This document shows positions 34,867 to 42,619 of a DNA stretch of 64,000 nt, piece by piece. The DNA is from Deltaproteobacteria bacterium (GTDB taxonomy: Bacteria; UBA10199; DSSB01; JACPFA01). Location of the stretch: NCBI GenBank assembly GCA_016183235.1, contig JACPFA010000015.1:20805-84804 (forward strand), given 5' to 3'. Each line of letters begins with the position of its first letter. Position 1 is the first letter of the stretch. The notes under the pieces were generated by a model that was not told the origin of the DNA, made no database searches, and was given only the letters and a program-made list of their open reading frames with translations. Made by a program: the position numbers and the translations under genes.

Positions 34867-35249
34867 AAATCCTCATCGATACCCATGCCTTGCTTTGGTT
34901 TTTCTTGGATGATGCTCGCTTGAGCGAAAAAGCAAAAACGGTTTATCTAGATGTTAATCACCAACTTTTTGTTAGTACTGCGAGTTTATGGGAAATTTGT
35001 ATTAAGCACTCCCTTGGTAAACTCAAACTAAAACCTAATTGGTTTTTGCTTTTTATGAATCAAATCCAGCAAAATTCTATTCAATGGCTTTCTATTATCC
35101 CAGAACATTGTCATCAAGTGAGCTTGCTTCCTTTTTTGCATCGTGATCCTTTTGATCGTATGTTGGTAGCACAAAGTTTGGTGGAAGAAATGCAAGTCTT
35201 AACCCAGGATCCCTCTTTCAAACTTTATGGGGTAAAATCATTGTGGTGA
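34863..35249 (+). CDS. vapC: PIN-domain ribonuclease toxin (VapC family)
   Basis: 128 aa. Acidic active-site residues are in LIDTHALLWFFLDD (D6), SLWEICIKHSLGKL (E) and HRDPFDRMLVAQS (two D), with a final TQDPSFKLYG. This W-x-I-x-I-K plus H-R-D-P-F-D-R-x-L pattern is a common VapC subfamily. Translation is coupled to the antitoxin by a 4-bp overlap. It is a different subfamily from the VapC at 25196. Confidence 0.95.
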   Translation: MKILIDTHALLWFFLDDARLSEKAKTVYLDVNHQLFVSTASLWEICIKHSLGKLKLKPNWFLLFMNQIQQNSIQWLSIIPEHCHQVSLLPFLHRDPFDRMLVAQSLVEEMQVLTQDPSFKLYGVKSLW

Positions 35250-35272
35250 GGGTTCAAAAGTAAAAGGTTATA

Positions 35273-36238
35273 TTATACAAACCGATAAAGAGTCTTAACC
35301 TTTTCTCCTTTTTTGTGGAGAAGGTTTTCTTGAACTCCTTTCAGCAAATCGCGACTCGCCGTAGCCGTGGAGAGATTCTTGAAAAAAATCAAATAATCTT
35401 TTCGAGAAAAAAACCGTTTTTGAAAGTGATTTTTTGCTAATTCAAGGCGAGAAGTAGATGACATAGGAGAAATTTTGAGTGTAGCAAACATTTCTTCAAT
35501 GCTTTCCAAAATAGCCTCTAGACAAAATTCAATAAAATGACTCGATTCTCCAGTTTTGTCTGATTGATGAAGTGCTTGATAATAAGCCTTCTGATATTTT
35601 TTAATGATAGATTCAACAGGTAAAAATTCAAAGAATGGATGATGCTGCGTAAGCATAACATGTTGCCATAATCTCCCCATGCGACCATTGCCATCGGGGA
35701 AAGGGTGGATAAATTCAATTTCATAATGTGCGACACACGACAACAATAATAAGTTTGGTTTCTTTTCTGATCTTAGGTAATCAAATAGTTCGGTCATTAA
35801 AAAGGGCACTCTCGAAGCAGGAGGTGCCAGGTGAACAATACGATTCCCCTGTACAACACCAATACCTTTTTGTCGCCACTTGCCCGCATGATCGATTAAG
35901 CCATTCATTAAAATTTTGTGGGCCTTAAGAAAAGAAGTTAGAGAACTAAAAATGAACTTTTTAGTAAGTTGGTAAGCTAAAATCGCATTCTGAACTTCCA
36001 AAATATCCTTGGGCGGGCCAATGACCTTTTTTTCATCAAAAATAGCACTGACTTGTTCAATAGAAAGTGCATTACCCTCGATAGACAAAGAACTTTGGAT
36101 ACTTTTAATAGAGTTTTCTTTCCTAAGTTGTGGAGAGGGGATAAGCAGTCGCAGCCCTTCACTCTTGCCAATGAGTTGGCTAATTTGAGAGCAACTATTC
36201 AAAATTGCCTTGGTAATTTTGTAATTGGGTAAGGTCAT
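35273..36238 (-). CDS. Fic-domain protein with C-terminal winged helix
   Basis: About 321 aa from MTLPNYKITKA at 36238. Three parts are visible: an N-terminal unit with the inhibitory-helix motif SIEGNALSIEQV (S-x-x-x-E-G-N type, about 55-66), the Fic AMP-transferase core with HPFPDGNGRMGR (about 185-196), and a C-terminal winged-helix-like region (TATASRDLLKGVQENLLHKKG). Fic proteins of this build AMPylate proteins and several regulate their own promoters. A perfect 12-bp-arm palindrome covers the bases directly before the chosen start, and an alternative ATG at 36262 lies inside that palindrome. Autoregulation is a strong inference. Confidence 0.9.
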   Translation of the reverse strand: MTLPNYKITKAILNSCSQISQLIGKSEGLRLLIPSPQLRKENSIKSIQSSLSIEGNALSIEQVSAIFDEKKVIGPPKDILEVQNAILAYQLTKKFIFSSLTSFLKAHKILMNGLIDHAGKWRQKGIGVVQGNRIVHLAPPASRVPFLMTELFDYLRSEKKPNLLLLSCVAHYEIEFIHPFPDGNGRMGRLWQHVMLTQHHPFFEFLPVESIIKKYQKAYYQALHQSDKTGESSHFIEFCLEAILESIEEMFATLKISPMSSTSRLELAKNHFQKRFFSRKDYLIFFKNLSTATASRDLLKGVQENLLHKKGEKVKTLYRFV

Positions 36239-36262
36239 GATAGTATCAGATGATACTATCAT
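36237..36262. promoter_or_regulatory. Perfect palindrome, candidate operator of the Fic gene
   Basis: Arms ATGATAGTATCA and TGATACTATCAT are separated by GA. It lies at the translation start of the Fic gene and only about 16 bp from the 3' end of the murE-like gene. It is a likely binding site for the Fic protein's winged helix. Confidence 0.7.
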
Positions 36263-36277
36263 AAAAGCTCCGTGTCG

Positions 36278-37513
36278 TCAATTTGTATTGAGCATAACCC
36301 TGGCCACTTCGCGATCATCAAAATGGATTTTTTCGGTGCCTATGATCTGGTAGGTTTCATGCCCTTTGCCCGCGATCAACACAACATCGCCTGGCGTGGC
36401 CTTTTTAATCGCAAGTTCAATGGCCTCGCGGCGATCGGGGATGACAAGCCCACCGGTTTTAATGCCGGCTAATATTTCTTGGATAATTTGACGGGGGTCT
36501 TCGGTACGCGGATTATCGCTGGTGACAATGGTAATGTCAGAAAGCCTCGCCACTTCTTGGCCCATGAGCGGGCGTTTTTGTCGGTCGCGATTCCCACCGC
36601 ATCCAAAAACGGTGATGATCTTTTTTGGGTTTAAGGCGCGCAGGGCAGTTAAAACATTTTTTAAAGCGTCAGGGGTGTGAGCGTAGTCTACAAAAACATG
36701 AATGCCACGATTATTTTCAATCTTTTCTAATCGGCCTGGAACTCCGGGAAAATCTTTTAGGGCTTTGGTGATTGTTGTTAGAGGGATGTCGATACTTAAA
36801 GCCCCGGCTGTTGCGGCCAGGATATTAGAAAGATTAAACGCCCCAATCAGCGAAGTTGCAAATGGCTCTGTTCCCTTGGGAGTGACGATCACACCCTTCA
36901 TGCCATGCAAGTCATAGTGAGCCTCTCGAACCTGAAAATCCCAGGTGCTGCCTTTGTCTTGTGTCGAATAAGTCCACACCGGCTGACCTGGCAGAGCTTT
37001 TATCAACCTTGCGCCATAGGGATCATCTGCATTAATAATAGCAAGCTTTTGGCCTTTGCCTTTGGGCAAGATTTCTGAAAAGAGCCGCGCTTTAGTGCAA
37101 TAATATTCTTCCATGGTATGGTGATAATCGAGGTGTTCAGGGGTCAGGTTGGTAAACACGGCGGCATCAAAACAAACATCTTCAATGCGGTGTAGGTCAA
37201 GTGCGTGAGAACTAATCTCCATGGCCACGGCATTCACCTTTGCCACTTTCATTTTTCTCAAAAGTTTGTGGAGCCTGAGGGCCTCAGGTGTGGTGTGAAG
37301 ATGTGAGGTGTGATGATTATTGTATTGAGTTCCGAGAGTGCCAATAGTTGCTGGGTTTTTCCCCGCAGCCTTAAAAATATGACCTAAGAGATGAGTAGTG
37401 GTGGTTTTTCCGTTGGTTCCGGTAATGCCAATCACGGGTATTGCTTGAGTCAAAGTGCTTATTCCACGTCTCACAAATTTTGTGCGAATGGCAACCCCAG
37501 TGGGCTTATTCAT
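36278..37513 (-). CDS. MurE-like ligase lacking the N-terminal domain
   Basis: About 411 aa from MNKPTGVAIR at 37513, overlapping the end of family A gene A2 by 8 bp. The ATP domain (VIGITGTNGKTTTTHLLG about residue 30; MEISSHALDLHR; FTNLTPEHLDYHHTMEEYYCTKARLF) and the C-terminal domain (VDYAHTPDALKNVL; GCGGNRDRQKRPLMG) are intact. DNPRTEDP is the meso-diaminopimelate-type DNPR motif. The usual N-terminal UDP-binding domain of about 90 residues (with DSR) is missing, since only about 27 residues precede the P-loop. Full MurE is about 480-500 aa. It is either a truncated second copy or a dedicated ligase variant. Translational coupling to A2 is unusual. Confidence 0.85.
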   Translation of the reverse strand: MNKPTGVAIRTKFVRRGISTLTQAIPVIGITGTNGKTTTTHLLGHIFKAAGKNPATIGTLGTQYNNHHTSHLHTTPEALRLHKLLRKMKVAKVNAVAMEISSHALDLHRIEDVCFDAAVFTNLTPEHLDYHHTMEEYYCTKARLFSEILPKGKGQKLAIINADDPYGARLIKALPGQPVWTYSTQDKGSTWDFQVREAHYDLHGMKGVIVTPKGTEPFATSLIGAFNLSNILAATAGALSIDIPLTTITKALKDFPGVPGRLEKIENNRGIHVFVDYAHTPDALKNVLTALRALNPKKIITVFGCGGNRDRQKRPLMGQEVARLSDITIVTSDNPRTEDPRQIIQEILAGIKTGGLVIPDRREAIELAIKKATPGDVVLIAGKGHETYQIIGTEKIHFDDREVARVMLNTN

Positions 37514-39386
37514 AATCACCACTGTCTACGGATATGTCGCCATCTGGATCAAGAATCTTTATATCCTCTCCAGTGTAAGTATCATTTTCCCAGACTTCTA
37601 GATAAATCTTTTCATCACCACCATCGTATTGTGGTTTATATTCATAATCATCTTGAACACTATTTAACAATTTGGCTACTCTCTCTGCAAACTCAAGTCT
37701 GTCATCGAGTTCTTTTAAATCACTAGAGTCAAAGTCACTCAATTCATCATCATAGGTTGCCAAAAATTCGATCAATTCTTTGGGTGGTTCAGATGTTTTA
37801 GGATCATCAATCCACTCCAGAATATCTTCATCACAAAACGCTTCGAGCGCTTCGATATCACCGGTGGCATCCATTTTTTCTAATAAATCTACACCTTCAT
37901 TAAGTAAAATGGTTAGCTTAGTATTGTGAGTCAACGCTTGCATGATGATAGGACTCTTTAAGATGTCTTCAAAATCAATATCTAATTTTTTGGCCAATGC
38001 TTTAGCACGCCAGACTTTGCTGATAACATCAGCAGTGTCTCCATTGCTTTCTTTAATCATTGTGACTAAGGTTGTATTATTAAGCACGTCAAAAAGTTTC
38101 ATGTCTACCTTTTCATCTTCAGCTAGGTTGAAGGCCTGAGTAAGGGTTTCTTTAGAAAAATCGTTGGCCAAGATAAGATTGACTAAATCAGAATAACTTT
38201 CGTCTGTATAAAGTTCTTCTACAGGGATTCCAGTAATTTCAGCCAATTCAATGATTTTTTGGTTTTGGGTCTCGATCTCAGCTCCTGCCCAGATGATATC
38301 AAATTGATTTGGGATGCCATTTATTTTTTGGAGTTCGGCTACCATTTCGGGAGTGAGAGGTGGGTTAAATTGGGAGCTGACGGTACTAGCAAAGTTGATA
38401 TCTAATCCGTTAACTTTACGAATAAAAATAGTATCGATTGTTCCATCCGCGTGTTCAATGGTGATTTTAATAGCAGCCTCTCCATTAGGCATTTGATCAT
38501 TGGTGACCGAGGTAATTTTATCCATAGGATCCGTTTGCAGCGTCACCTCAATGGTTGAATAAACATAGGCCGTTTGTCCCCCCAAATTACCAATCGTTGT
38601 GTTGGGTTGTTTGTAAACCAATTCACCGTTTTCTAAAGTTTCATCGGGTGGTGTGCCTTGTACTTCAGAGCTACTCTTTGCTTTATATTCACCTGTCGTA
38701 ATTACAGCGCCTGCTGCCTCAGCATTCGGATCGACCGTAATAGTTTTTTCAGGATCAACCGTATTAATTTGAATCGTGGTATTTTCATAATCCTGAACAT
38801 AAATATTTTTTACTGTTCCCGTTGTTTTGTCGGTGAGGGTGATGAGCAACATGGGTTCACCCGTTTTGGGGTCAACGGCTAACGAAACTTTTACATCCAC
38901 GCCATAGTTGGGCACATTAACTTCTAAGTTGTTCGTCCACACATAAGAATCAACCGCATCACCCGTTGAATAGGTATATTTTACATCTTGCCAGTTGGCA
39001 TACGTGGTACCGTTGGGTGAGGTTAAAAACCCGTTCGAGTTTTGCACGGGCCCACCATAAGAGTTTGAATTATTGCCATAGGGAGAGCTTGCCATAGGGT
39101 CCCAACTCGAGCCCGCACCCAATTGTTGTTGGGTCCAAGTGATCCATTCCACCAACTGATTCATATACGCTTGTGCATCAGGATATTCCGGAGGAATAGG
39201 CGCCTGCCCATTTTGAACCGCGACTAATTCGGCCATAGCTTCTTCAAGATAGGCCTGAAGCCCTTGAGTGTTGCCGGCTGCGCCAGTTCCACCACCCACC
39301 GGTTTGCTAAACCCCGGTTGGCTAAAAGATTTGTTAAATTGAACGTTAGATCCGCTAGTAGGATAATTTGAAATGGGCAGTGACAT
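37506..39386 (-). CDS. Family A protein (A2)
   Basis: 626 aa; ATG preceded by AGGAG. Closely parallels A1. It has a Ser/Gly/Asn-rich N-terminus (1-45), LQAYLEEAMAELVAVQNGQ...LVEWITWTQQQL (about 45-92), and NGFLTSPNGTTYANWQDVK (about 118-136). A beta domain with VDPKTGEPMLLITLTDKTTG (about 170-189) and a helical region (about 380-540) follow, then the C-terminal module PPKELIEFLATYDDEL...RLEFAERVAKLL. The extreme C-terminus is acidic. No signal peptide, no transmembrane segment, no recognised enzyme motif. The following gene in the operon is the truncated murE rather than a family B gene. Confidence 0.8.
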   Translation of the reverse strand: MSLPISNYPTSGSNVQFNKSFSQPGFSKPVGGGTGAAGNTQGLQAYLEEAMAELVAVQNGQAPIPPEYPDAQAYMNQLVEWITWTQQQLGAGSSWDPMASSPYGNNSNSYGGPVQNSNGFLTSPNGTTYANWQDVKYTYSTGDAVDSYVWTNNLEVNVPNYGVDVKVSLAVDPKTGEPMLLITLTDKTTGTVKNIYVQDYENTTIQINTVDPEKTITVDPNAEAAGAVITTGEYKAKSSSEVQGTPPDETLENGELVYKQPNTTIGNLGGQTAYVYSTIEVTLQTDPMDKITSVTNDQMPNGEAAIKITIEHADGTIDTIFIRKVNGLDINFASTVSSQFNPPLTPEMVAELQKINGIPNQFDIIWAGAEIETQNQKIIELAEITGIPVEELYTDESYSDLVNLILANDFSKETLTQAFNLAEDEKVDMKLFDVLNNTTLVTMIKESNGDTADVISKVWRAKALAKKLDIDFEDILKSPIIMQALTHNTKLTILLNEGVDLLEKMDATGDIEALEAFCDEDILEWIDDPKTSEPPKELIEFLATYDDELSDFDSSDLKELDDRLEFAERVAKLLNSVQDDYEYKPQYDGGDEKIYLEVWENDTYTGEDIKILDPDGDISVDSGDYE

Positions 39387-39507
39387 TATGAGCTCCTATG
39401 GATACCCACAAAGCCTACCCTTGTGACTAATAGCTTTATCGTAACGAGAGGTTAAAGGAGTTGTTTATTCTGTAAAAGGCTTGCACAATATAGGCAAACG
39501 ATTGAAT

Positions 39508-39978
39508 TTAATGAATCTTTTTCAAAGCCTCTATATCCACAAGATCTTGGGGTCGGCCCGAGGCTTCTTTCATGACAACCAAGTCATTTTTGGAAATAAA
39601 ATAAAGCTCACAGTTTTTTTCTTTTACCGTTATTCGATTTTCCCAAGCCTTTTCAAATGAAAAACCTTTCGGTTGGATTAAGAGATCAATATCAACTTCA
39701 CTTACCAAGTGGGCGTTAATTGATTGTGAAATCATGGTAGCGTCAACAGGTTCTGAAAATTGAAAACCAAGTTTATTCAACACATCAAGAACTTCATCAA
39801 TTGTTTTTGGGTCAGGGGCAACACAAAGATCATAATCTCTCGTGAATCGGCTATAGCCATGAAAGGCTACAGCCCTGGCACCTGCGATTAGAAAACGAAT
39901 GTTTTTTTGGTTAAGTTCTTTAACAACCTGAAAAAATTGGTTTTGGGCGCCTTCTTTTAAAGTTTGTGTTTTTTTCAT
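39508..39978 (-). CDS. Nucleotidyltransferase-fold protein
   Basis: The 156-aa protein has the minimal nucleotidyltransferase pattern: FLIAGARAVAFHGYSRFTRDYDLCV (about 29-53) with D-x-D, EVDIDLLI (about 93-100) as the third acidic position, and the C-terminal GRPQDLVDIEALKK typical of this group. The usual G-G is replaced by G-A. Members often act as toxins or antitoxins of abortive-infection and HEPN-type modules. It is 3 bp downstream of a zinc-ribbon gene on the same strand, so the two probably form a unit. Confidence 0.82.
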   Translation of the reverse strand: MKKTQTLKEGAQNQFFQVVKELNQKNIRFLIAGARAVAFHGYSRFTRDYDLCVAPDPKTIDEVLDVLNKLGFQFSEPVDATMISQSINAHLVSEVDIDLLIQPKGFSFEKAWENRITVKEKNCELYFISKNDLVVMKEASGRPQDLVDIEALKKIH

Positions 39979-39981
39979 TTT

Positions 39982-40365
39982 TTAAGATTTAAGGGCTTCT
40001 AAAGCTTTTTCTTCAATGGATTTTTGATTTAACTGGTAGGAGTACAGTTTTTCTTGAAAATAGGGGGGCCTTTCCAACCAGCCGGGTGGTTTTTGGTAAG
40101 TATGCTGACAGGATTGGCATTTATAAGAGAAACACTTTTCTTCTCTAGCAATCAATTCAACTGTATCTTTGCCACAAGCAGGGCAGGGGTAGTGAAATAA
40201 AAACCCACATTGAGTGCAGGCCAGTACTTCTTTGGAGGGATTATTATCGGGTATCCCAAAGACATACGAACTTCCCTTACAACGAGGGCAAAGGGTAGGA
40301 GTTTTGGGTGGAAAAAGATCAGCTAAAAATTCAAAACGCCCTTTCATTTCCGTAGCATAGATCAT
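39982..40365 (-). CDS. Zinc-ribbon protein, unrecognised
   Basis: 127 aa with four CxxC knuckles: CPRCKG (about 21-26), CTQCGF (about 50-55), CPACGKD (about 60-66) and CQSCQH (about 83-88). They form two zinc-ribbon pairs flanked by Trp/Pro-rich and charged segments. It could be a nucleic-acid-binding or regulatory partner of the nucleotidyltransferase 3 bp downstream. Family not recognised. The start at MIYATEMKG is used; MKGRF six residues later is an alternative. Confidence 0.7.
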   Translation of the reverse strand: MIYATEMKGRFEFLADLFPPKTPTLCPRCKGSSYVFGIPDNNPSKEVLACTQCGFLFHYPCPACGKDTVELIAREEKCFSYKCQSCQHTYQKPPGWLERPPYFQEKLYSYQLNQKSIEEKALEALKS

Positions 40366-40428
40366 TTTTCTCTAAAAAGCACGCATTTTTAAGCCATAAG
40401 ATCTGCCCCCCAAGCTGATCCCATGGTA

Positions 40429-40474
40429 TATTATTATATTCTATTGACTTAATAATCAATAAAATATAATAATA
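40429..40474. promoter_or_regulatory. AT-rich 46-bp palindrome before the AbiE operon
   Basis: Nineteen-base arms (18 matching) surround CTTAATAA: TATTATTATATT and TATTGA on the left, TCAATA and AATATAATAATA on the right. It ends 7 bp before the ATG at 40482. AbiEi-type antitoxins bind inverted repeats in their own promoter, so this is the likely operator. Confidence 0.7.
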
Positions 40475-40481
40475 AAATAAG

Positions 40482-41237
40482 ATGTTTTTACCCTTACAAA
40501 TACGAGAAATTTTTCATCTTCTCTTCCTGCAGGAATTCTTTCGTAAATTCGACCCAAAGCTTGTGGTGTTAAAGGGAGGGGTCAATCTTCGATTTTTTTT
40601 CAAAAGCTCACGTTATTCTGAAGATATGGATTTAGATCTTATGACAGCTTCCCTAGAATCAGTGCAAAAAAATGTGCTAAGAACTTTAAAAGCGATTGCA
40701 ACACCTATGAAGGTCTATGGGGTTACACAAATCATTCCCCCTTCGTTACAGTCAGCTAAGCAAACCACAACGACCCAGAGGTTTAAAATTCATCTTCATA
40801 CCCAAAGTAGGTTAGATCTTTTCACCAAGGTTGAATTTTCAAGGCGTGGGTTTAATCAGGGTTATGCCTTTGAAAAGGTAGAAGACACAATCTTACGCAC
40901 CTATCGTTTGGCCCCCATAGTGGTTCAACATTATTCTGCAGAAACTGCTTTTGAGCAAAAAATAAAAGCTTTAGCTGGTAGAACAGAGGTGCAAGCGCGA
41001 GATGTCTTTGACCTTTATCAGCTTATTTCATTTCTCCCAGAGGCATGGAGGGTTTCGGTTGGTAAAAATGTTTGCCAACAAGCGACCGAGCGAGTTTGGG
41101 CCCTCTCTTTTAAAGAATATCATGAAGCCGTGGTTGCTTATCTTAAGGAAGAAGATCAACAAATTCTTGGCCTGAAAGAAGTTTGGGTCAAAATGCAGAA
41201 GGCAGTGGCAGATGTATTTGGTATTTACCACTCGTGA
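40482..41237 (+). CDS. abiEii: AbiEii-type nucleotidyltransferase toxin
   Basis: The 251-aa protein has the AbiEii/AbiGii motifs: VLKGGVNLRFFF (about 27-38) then SSRYSEDMDLDL (about 40-51) with the D-x-D acidic pair, KVEFSRRG, and the C-terminal RTEVQARDVFDLYQL helix. Such enzymes transfer nucleotides (shown for tRNA acceptor ends in related toxins) and give abortive infection as type IV toxin-antitoxin systems. The stop codon overlaps the start of the downstream antitoxin by 26 bp. Toxin-first order is the reverse of canonical abiEi-abiEii. Confidence 0.9.
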   Translation: MFLPLQIREIFHLLFLQEFFRKFDPKLVVLKGGVNLRFFFKSSRYSEDMDLDLMTASLESVQKNVLRTLKAIATPMKVYGVTQIIPPSLQSAKQTTTTQRFKIHLHTQSRLDLFTKVEFSRRGFNQGYAFEKVEDTILRTYRLAPIVVQHYSAETAFEQKIKALAGRTEVQARDVFDLYQLISFLPEAWRVSVGKNVCQQATERVWALSFKEYHEAVVAYLKEEDQQILGLKEVWVKMQKAVADVFGIYHS

Positions 41238-41808
41238 ATTTTCAATGCTTGCCAATGTTAGCATAACTTCTGCCAGTCAAATGCTTCGTCGGTTAGCTGC
41301 AAAAAAACGGATAACTAGGCTTTATCAAGGTCTTTGGGCTGACACTCAAAGTCCTCAATTTCATATTTATTTAGTAACGCCCTTTTTAACCAGGCCTCAT
41401 CCTGCCGCCATTTCGATGCTTACTGCCCTGCACCTTCATGGAATGATCGAGCAGATCCCTCAAGTGGTTGATGTAGTTTCTACTGCCATGACTAAGAAAA
41501 TCAAAACCCCGGCAGCAAATTATGTGATTCATCAAATGAATCATGCTTTGTTTGTAGGTTATGAATATTATCAAGAAGAAGGGGATTTTCTCATTGCTTC
41601 ACCCGAAAAGGCCCTCTTTGACTGTGCCTATTTTTCAGCAAGGAAAGGGCAACGATTTAAGTTCTTGCCAGAACTCCATTTTCCTAAATCTTTTTCTCAC
41701 CGTAAGCTGTTCCAATTTGTCAAAAAAATTCCCTATCATAATTTACGGAGGGCTGTTGAAATGAGGCTTGAAAATTGGCTAAGAAAAGAAGGGGTCACCG
41801 CATGTTGA
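41212..41808 (+). CDS. abiEi: AbiEi-type antitoxin (winged helix)
   Basis: 198 aa. The N-terminal winged helix (FTTREFSMLANVSITSASQM, then LRRLAAKKRITRLYQGLWA; about 5-43) should bind DNA. The central part (PAAISMLTALHLHGM; VDVVSTAMTKKIKTP; IASPEKALFDCAYF) is the antitoxin domain common to AbiEi proteins. It should repress the operon through the palindrome at 40429-40474 and neutralise the toxin. The start at 41212 lies within the 3' end of the toxin gene, implying coupled translation. Confidence 0.9.
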   Translation: MYLVFTTREFSMLANVSITSASQMLRRLAAKKRITRLYQGLWADTQSPQFHIYLVTPFLTRPHPAAISMLTALHLHGMIEQIPQVVDVVSTAMTKKIKTPAANYVIHQMNHALFVGYEYYQEEGDFLIASPEKALFDCAYFSARKGQRFKFLPELHFPKSFSHRKLFQFVKKIPYHNLRRAVEMRLENWLRKEGVTAC

Positions 41809-41857
41809 ATTTAAATGGCTTTTTTGGTATGCTTGTGGTCGAAATGAAAACAGGTAG

Positions 41858-42058
41858 ATGATGATTTCAAATCCCATTTTATACAATAAAAAAGCCAAAC
41901 AAGAGCGCGGGTTTTTTCTAAAGAATCTAAGCCTTAAGAAGGGGGTTAGAATGTTGGAGGCTTTGCTTAGTCTTGGTAAATTTTTTAAAAACGCAAATCC
42001 TCGTCCACTTCCTATTGCAATTAATAAATTAATTCATTCTTCTTCTAGGCGAGCCTAA
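41858..42058 (+). CDS. Small basic protein upstream of nucleotidyltransferase
   Basis: The 66-aa protein MMISNPILYNKKAKQERGFF... is lysine/arginine-rich with a leucine-rich helix (MLEALLSLGKFF). It ends 3 bp before the GTG of the nucleotidyltransferase gene. The tight spacing and matching strand suggest a two-gene toxin-antitoxin-like unit. Family not recognised. A spacer read by chance is possible but less likely given the spacing. Confidence 0.5.
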   Translation: MMISNPILYNKKAKQERGFFLKNLSLKKGVRMLEALLSLGKFFKNANPRPLPIAINKLIHSSSRRA

Positions 42059-42061
42059 ACT

Positions 42062-42616
42062 GTGACCTTCCAATCTTTGGTGCTCAAGACAATTTCCTTC
42101 TTAGAAAAAAATAAAATTCAGTACCTAATCTTAGGAGGGATCGCCGTTGGAGTGTTAGGAGAAGCGCGTTTTACCTCAGACCTTGATTTAGATCTTTTTA
42201 TTAGCAAAGAAGCCGTTCCCGAATTTCTTAAAAAAATTAAAAAAGCCAAATTTAAAACAAATTTTGCGGAAGCATTAAAAAATGTGCAAACCTTTGGGAG
42301 TTTTCGTTTCTTTTGTCAAGAACTCCCTGTCGATGTGATTTTAGCTTCCACTGAGCTTGAAAAGTCTGCACTCAGCAGGAAAAAAAGATTGAGTTTATTT
42401 AATAAAAAGATGTCTTTTCCTTCCCCTGAAGATCTTATTTTATTAAAGCTTATTCCGGGTCGCCCTAAAGATTTGCTCGATGTCGAATCTATTGTGATGC
42501 GACATAAAGAAAAACTAAATTTGAAATATCTCCACAAGTGGATTCAAAAAATTTGTGAACAGGCGGAAGATTTTAGAATTCTTCACCAATTTAATAAACT
42601 GATGGAAACAAATTAA
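42062..42616 (+). CDS. Nucleotidyltransferase-fold protein
   Basis: 184 aa from a GTG. YLILGGIAVGVLGEARFTSD followed by LDLDLFI (about 20-46) gives the G-G and D-x-D pattern. LPVDVILAS (about 93-101) supplies the third acidic residue, and IPGRPKDLLDVESIVMRH (about 136-153) is the family C-terminal signature. It is similar in layout to the protein at 39508 but not a close copy. It is probably part of a toxin-antitoxin or abortive-infection pair with the small protein just upstream. The nucleotide target is unknown. Confidence 0.82.
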   Translation: MTFQSLVLKTISFLEKNKIQYLILGGIAVGVLGEARFTSDLDLDLFISKEAVPEFLKKIKKAKFKTNFAEALKNVQTFGSFRFFCQELPVDVILASTELEKSALSRKKRLSLFNKKMSFPSPEDLILLKLIPGRPKDLLDVESIVMRHKEKLNLKYLHKWIQKICEQAEDFRILHQFNKLMETN

Positions 42617-42619
42617 ATT

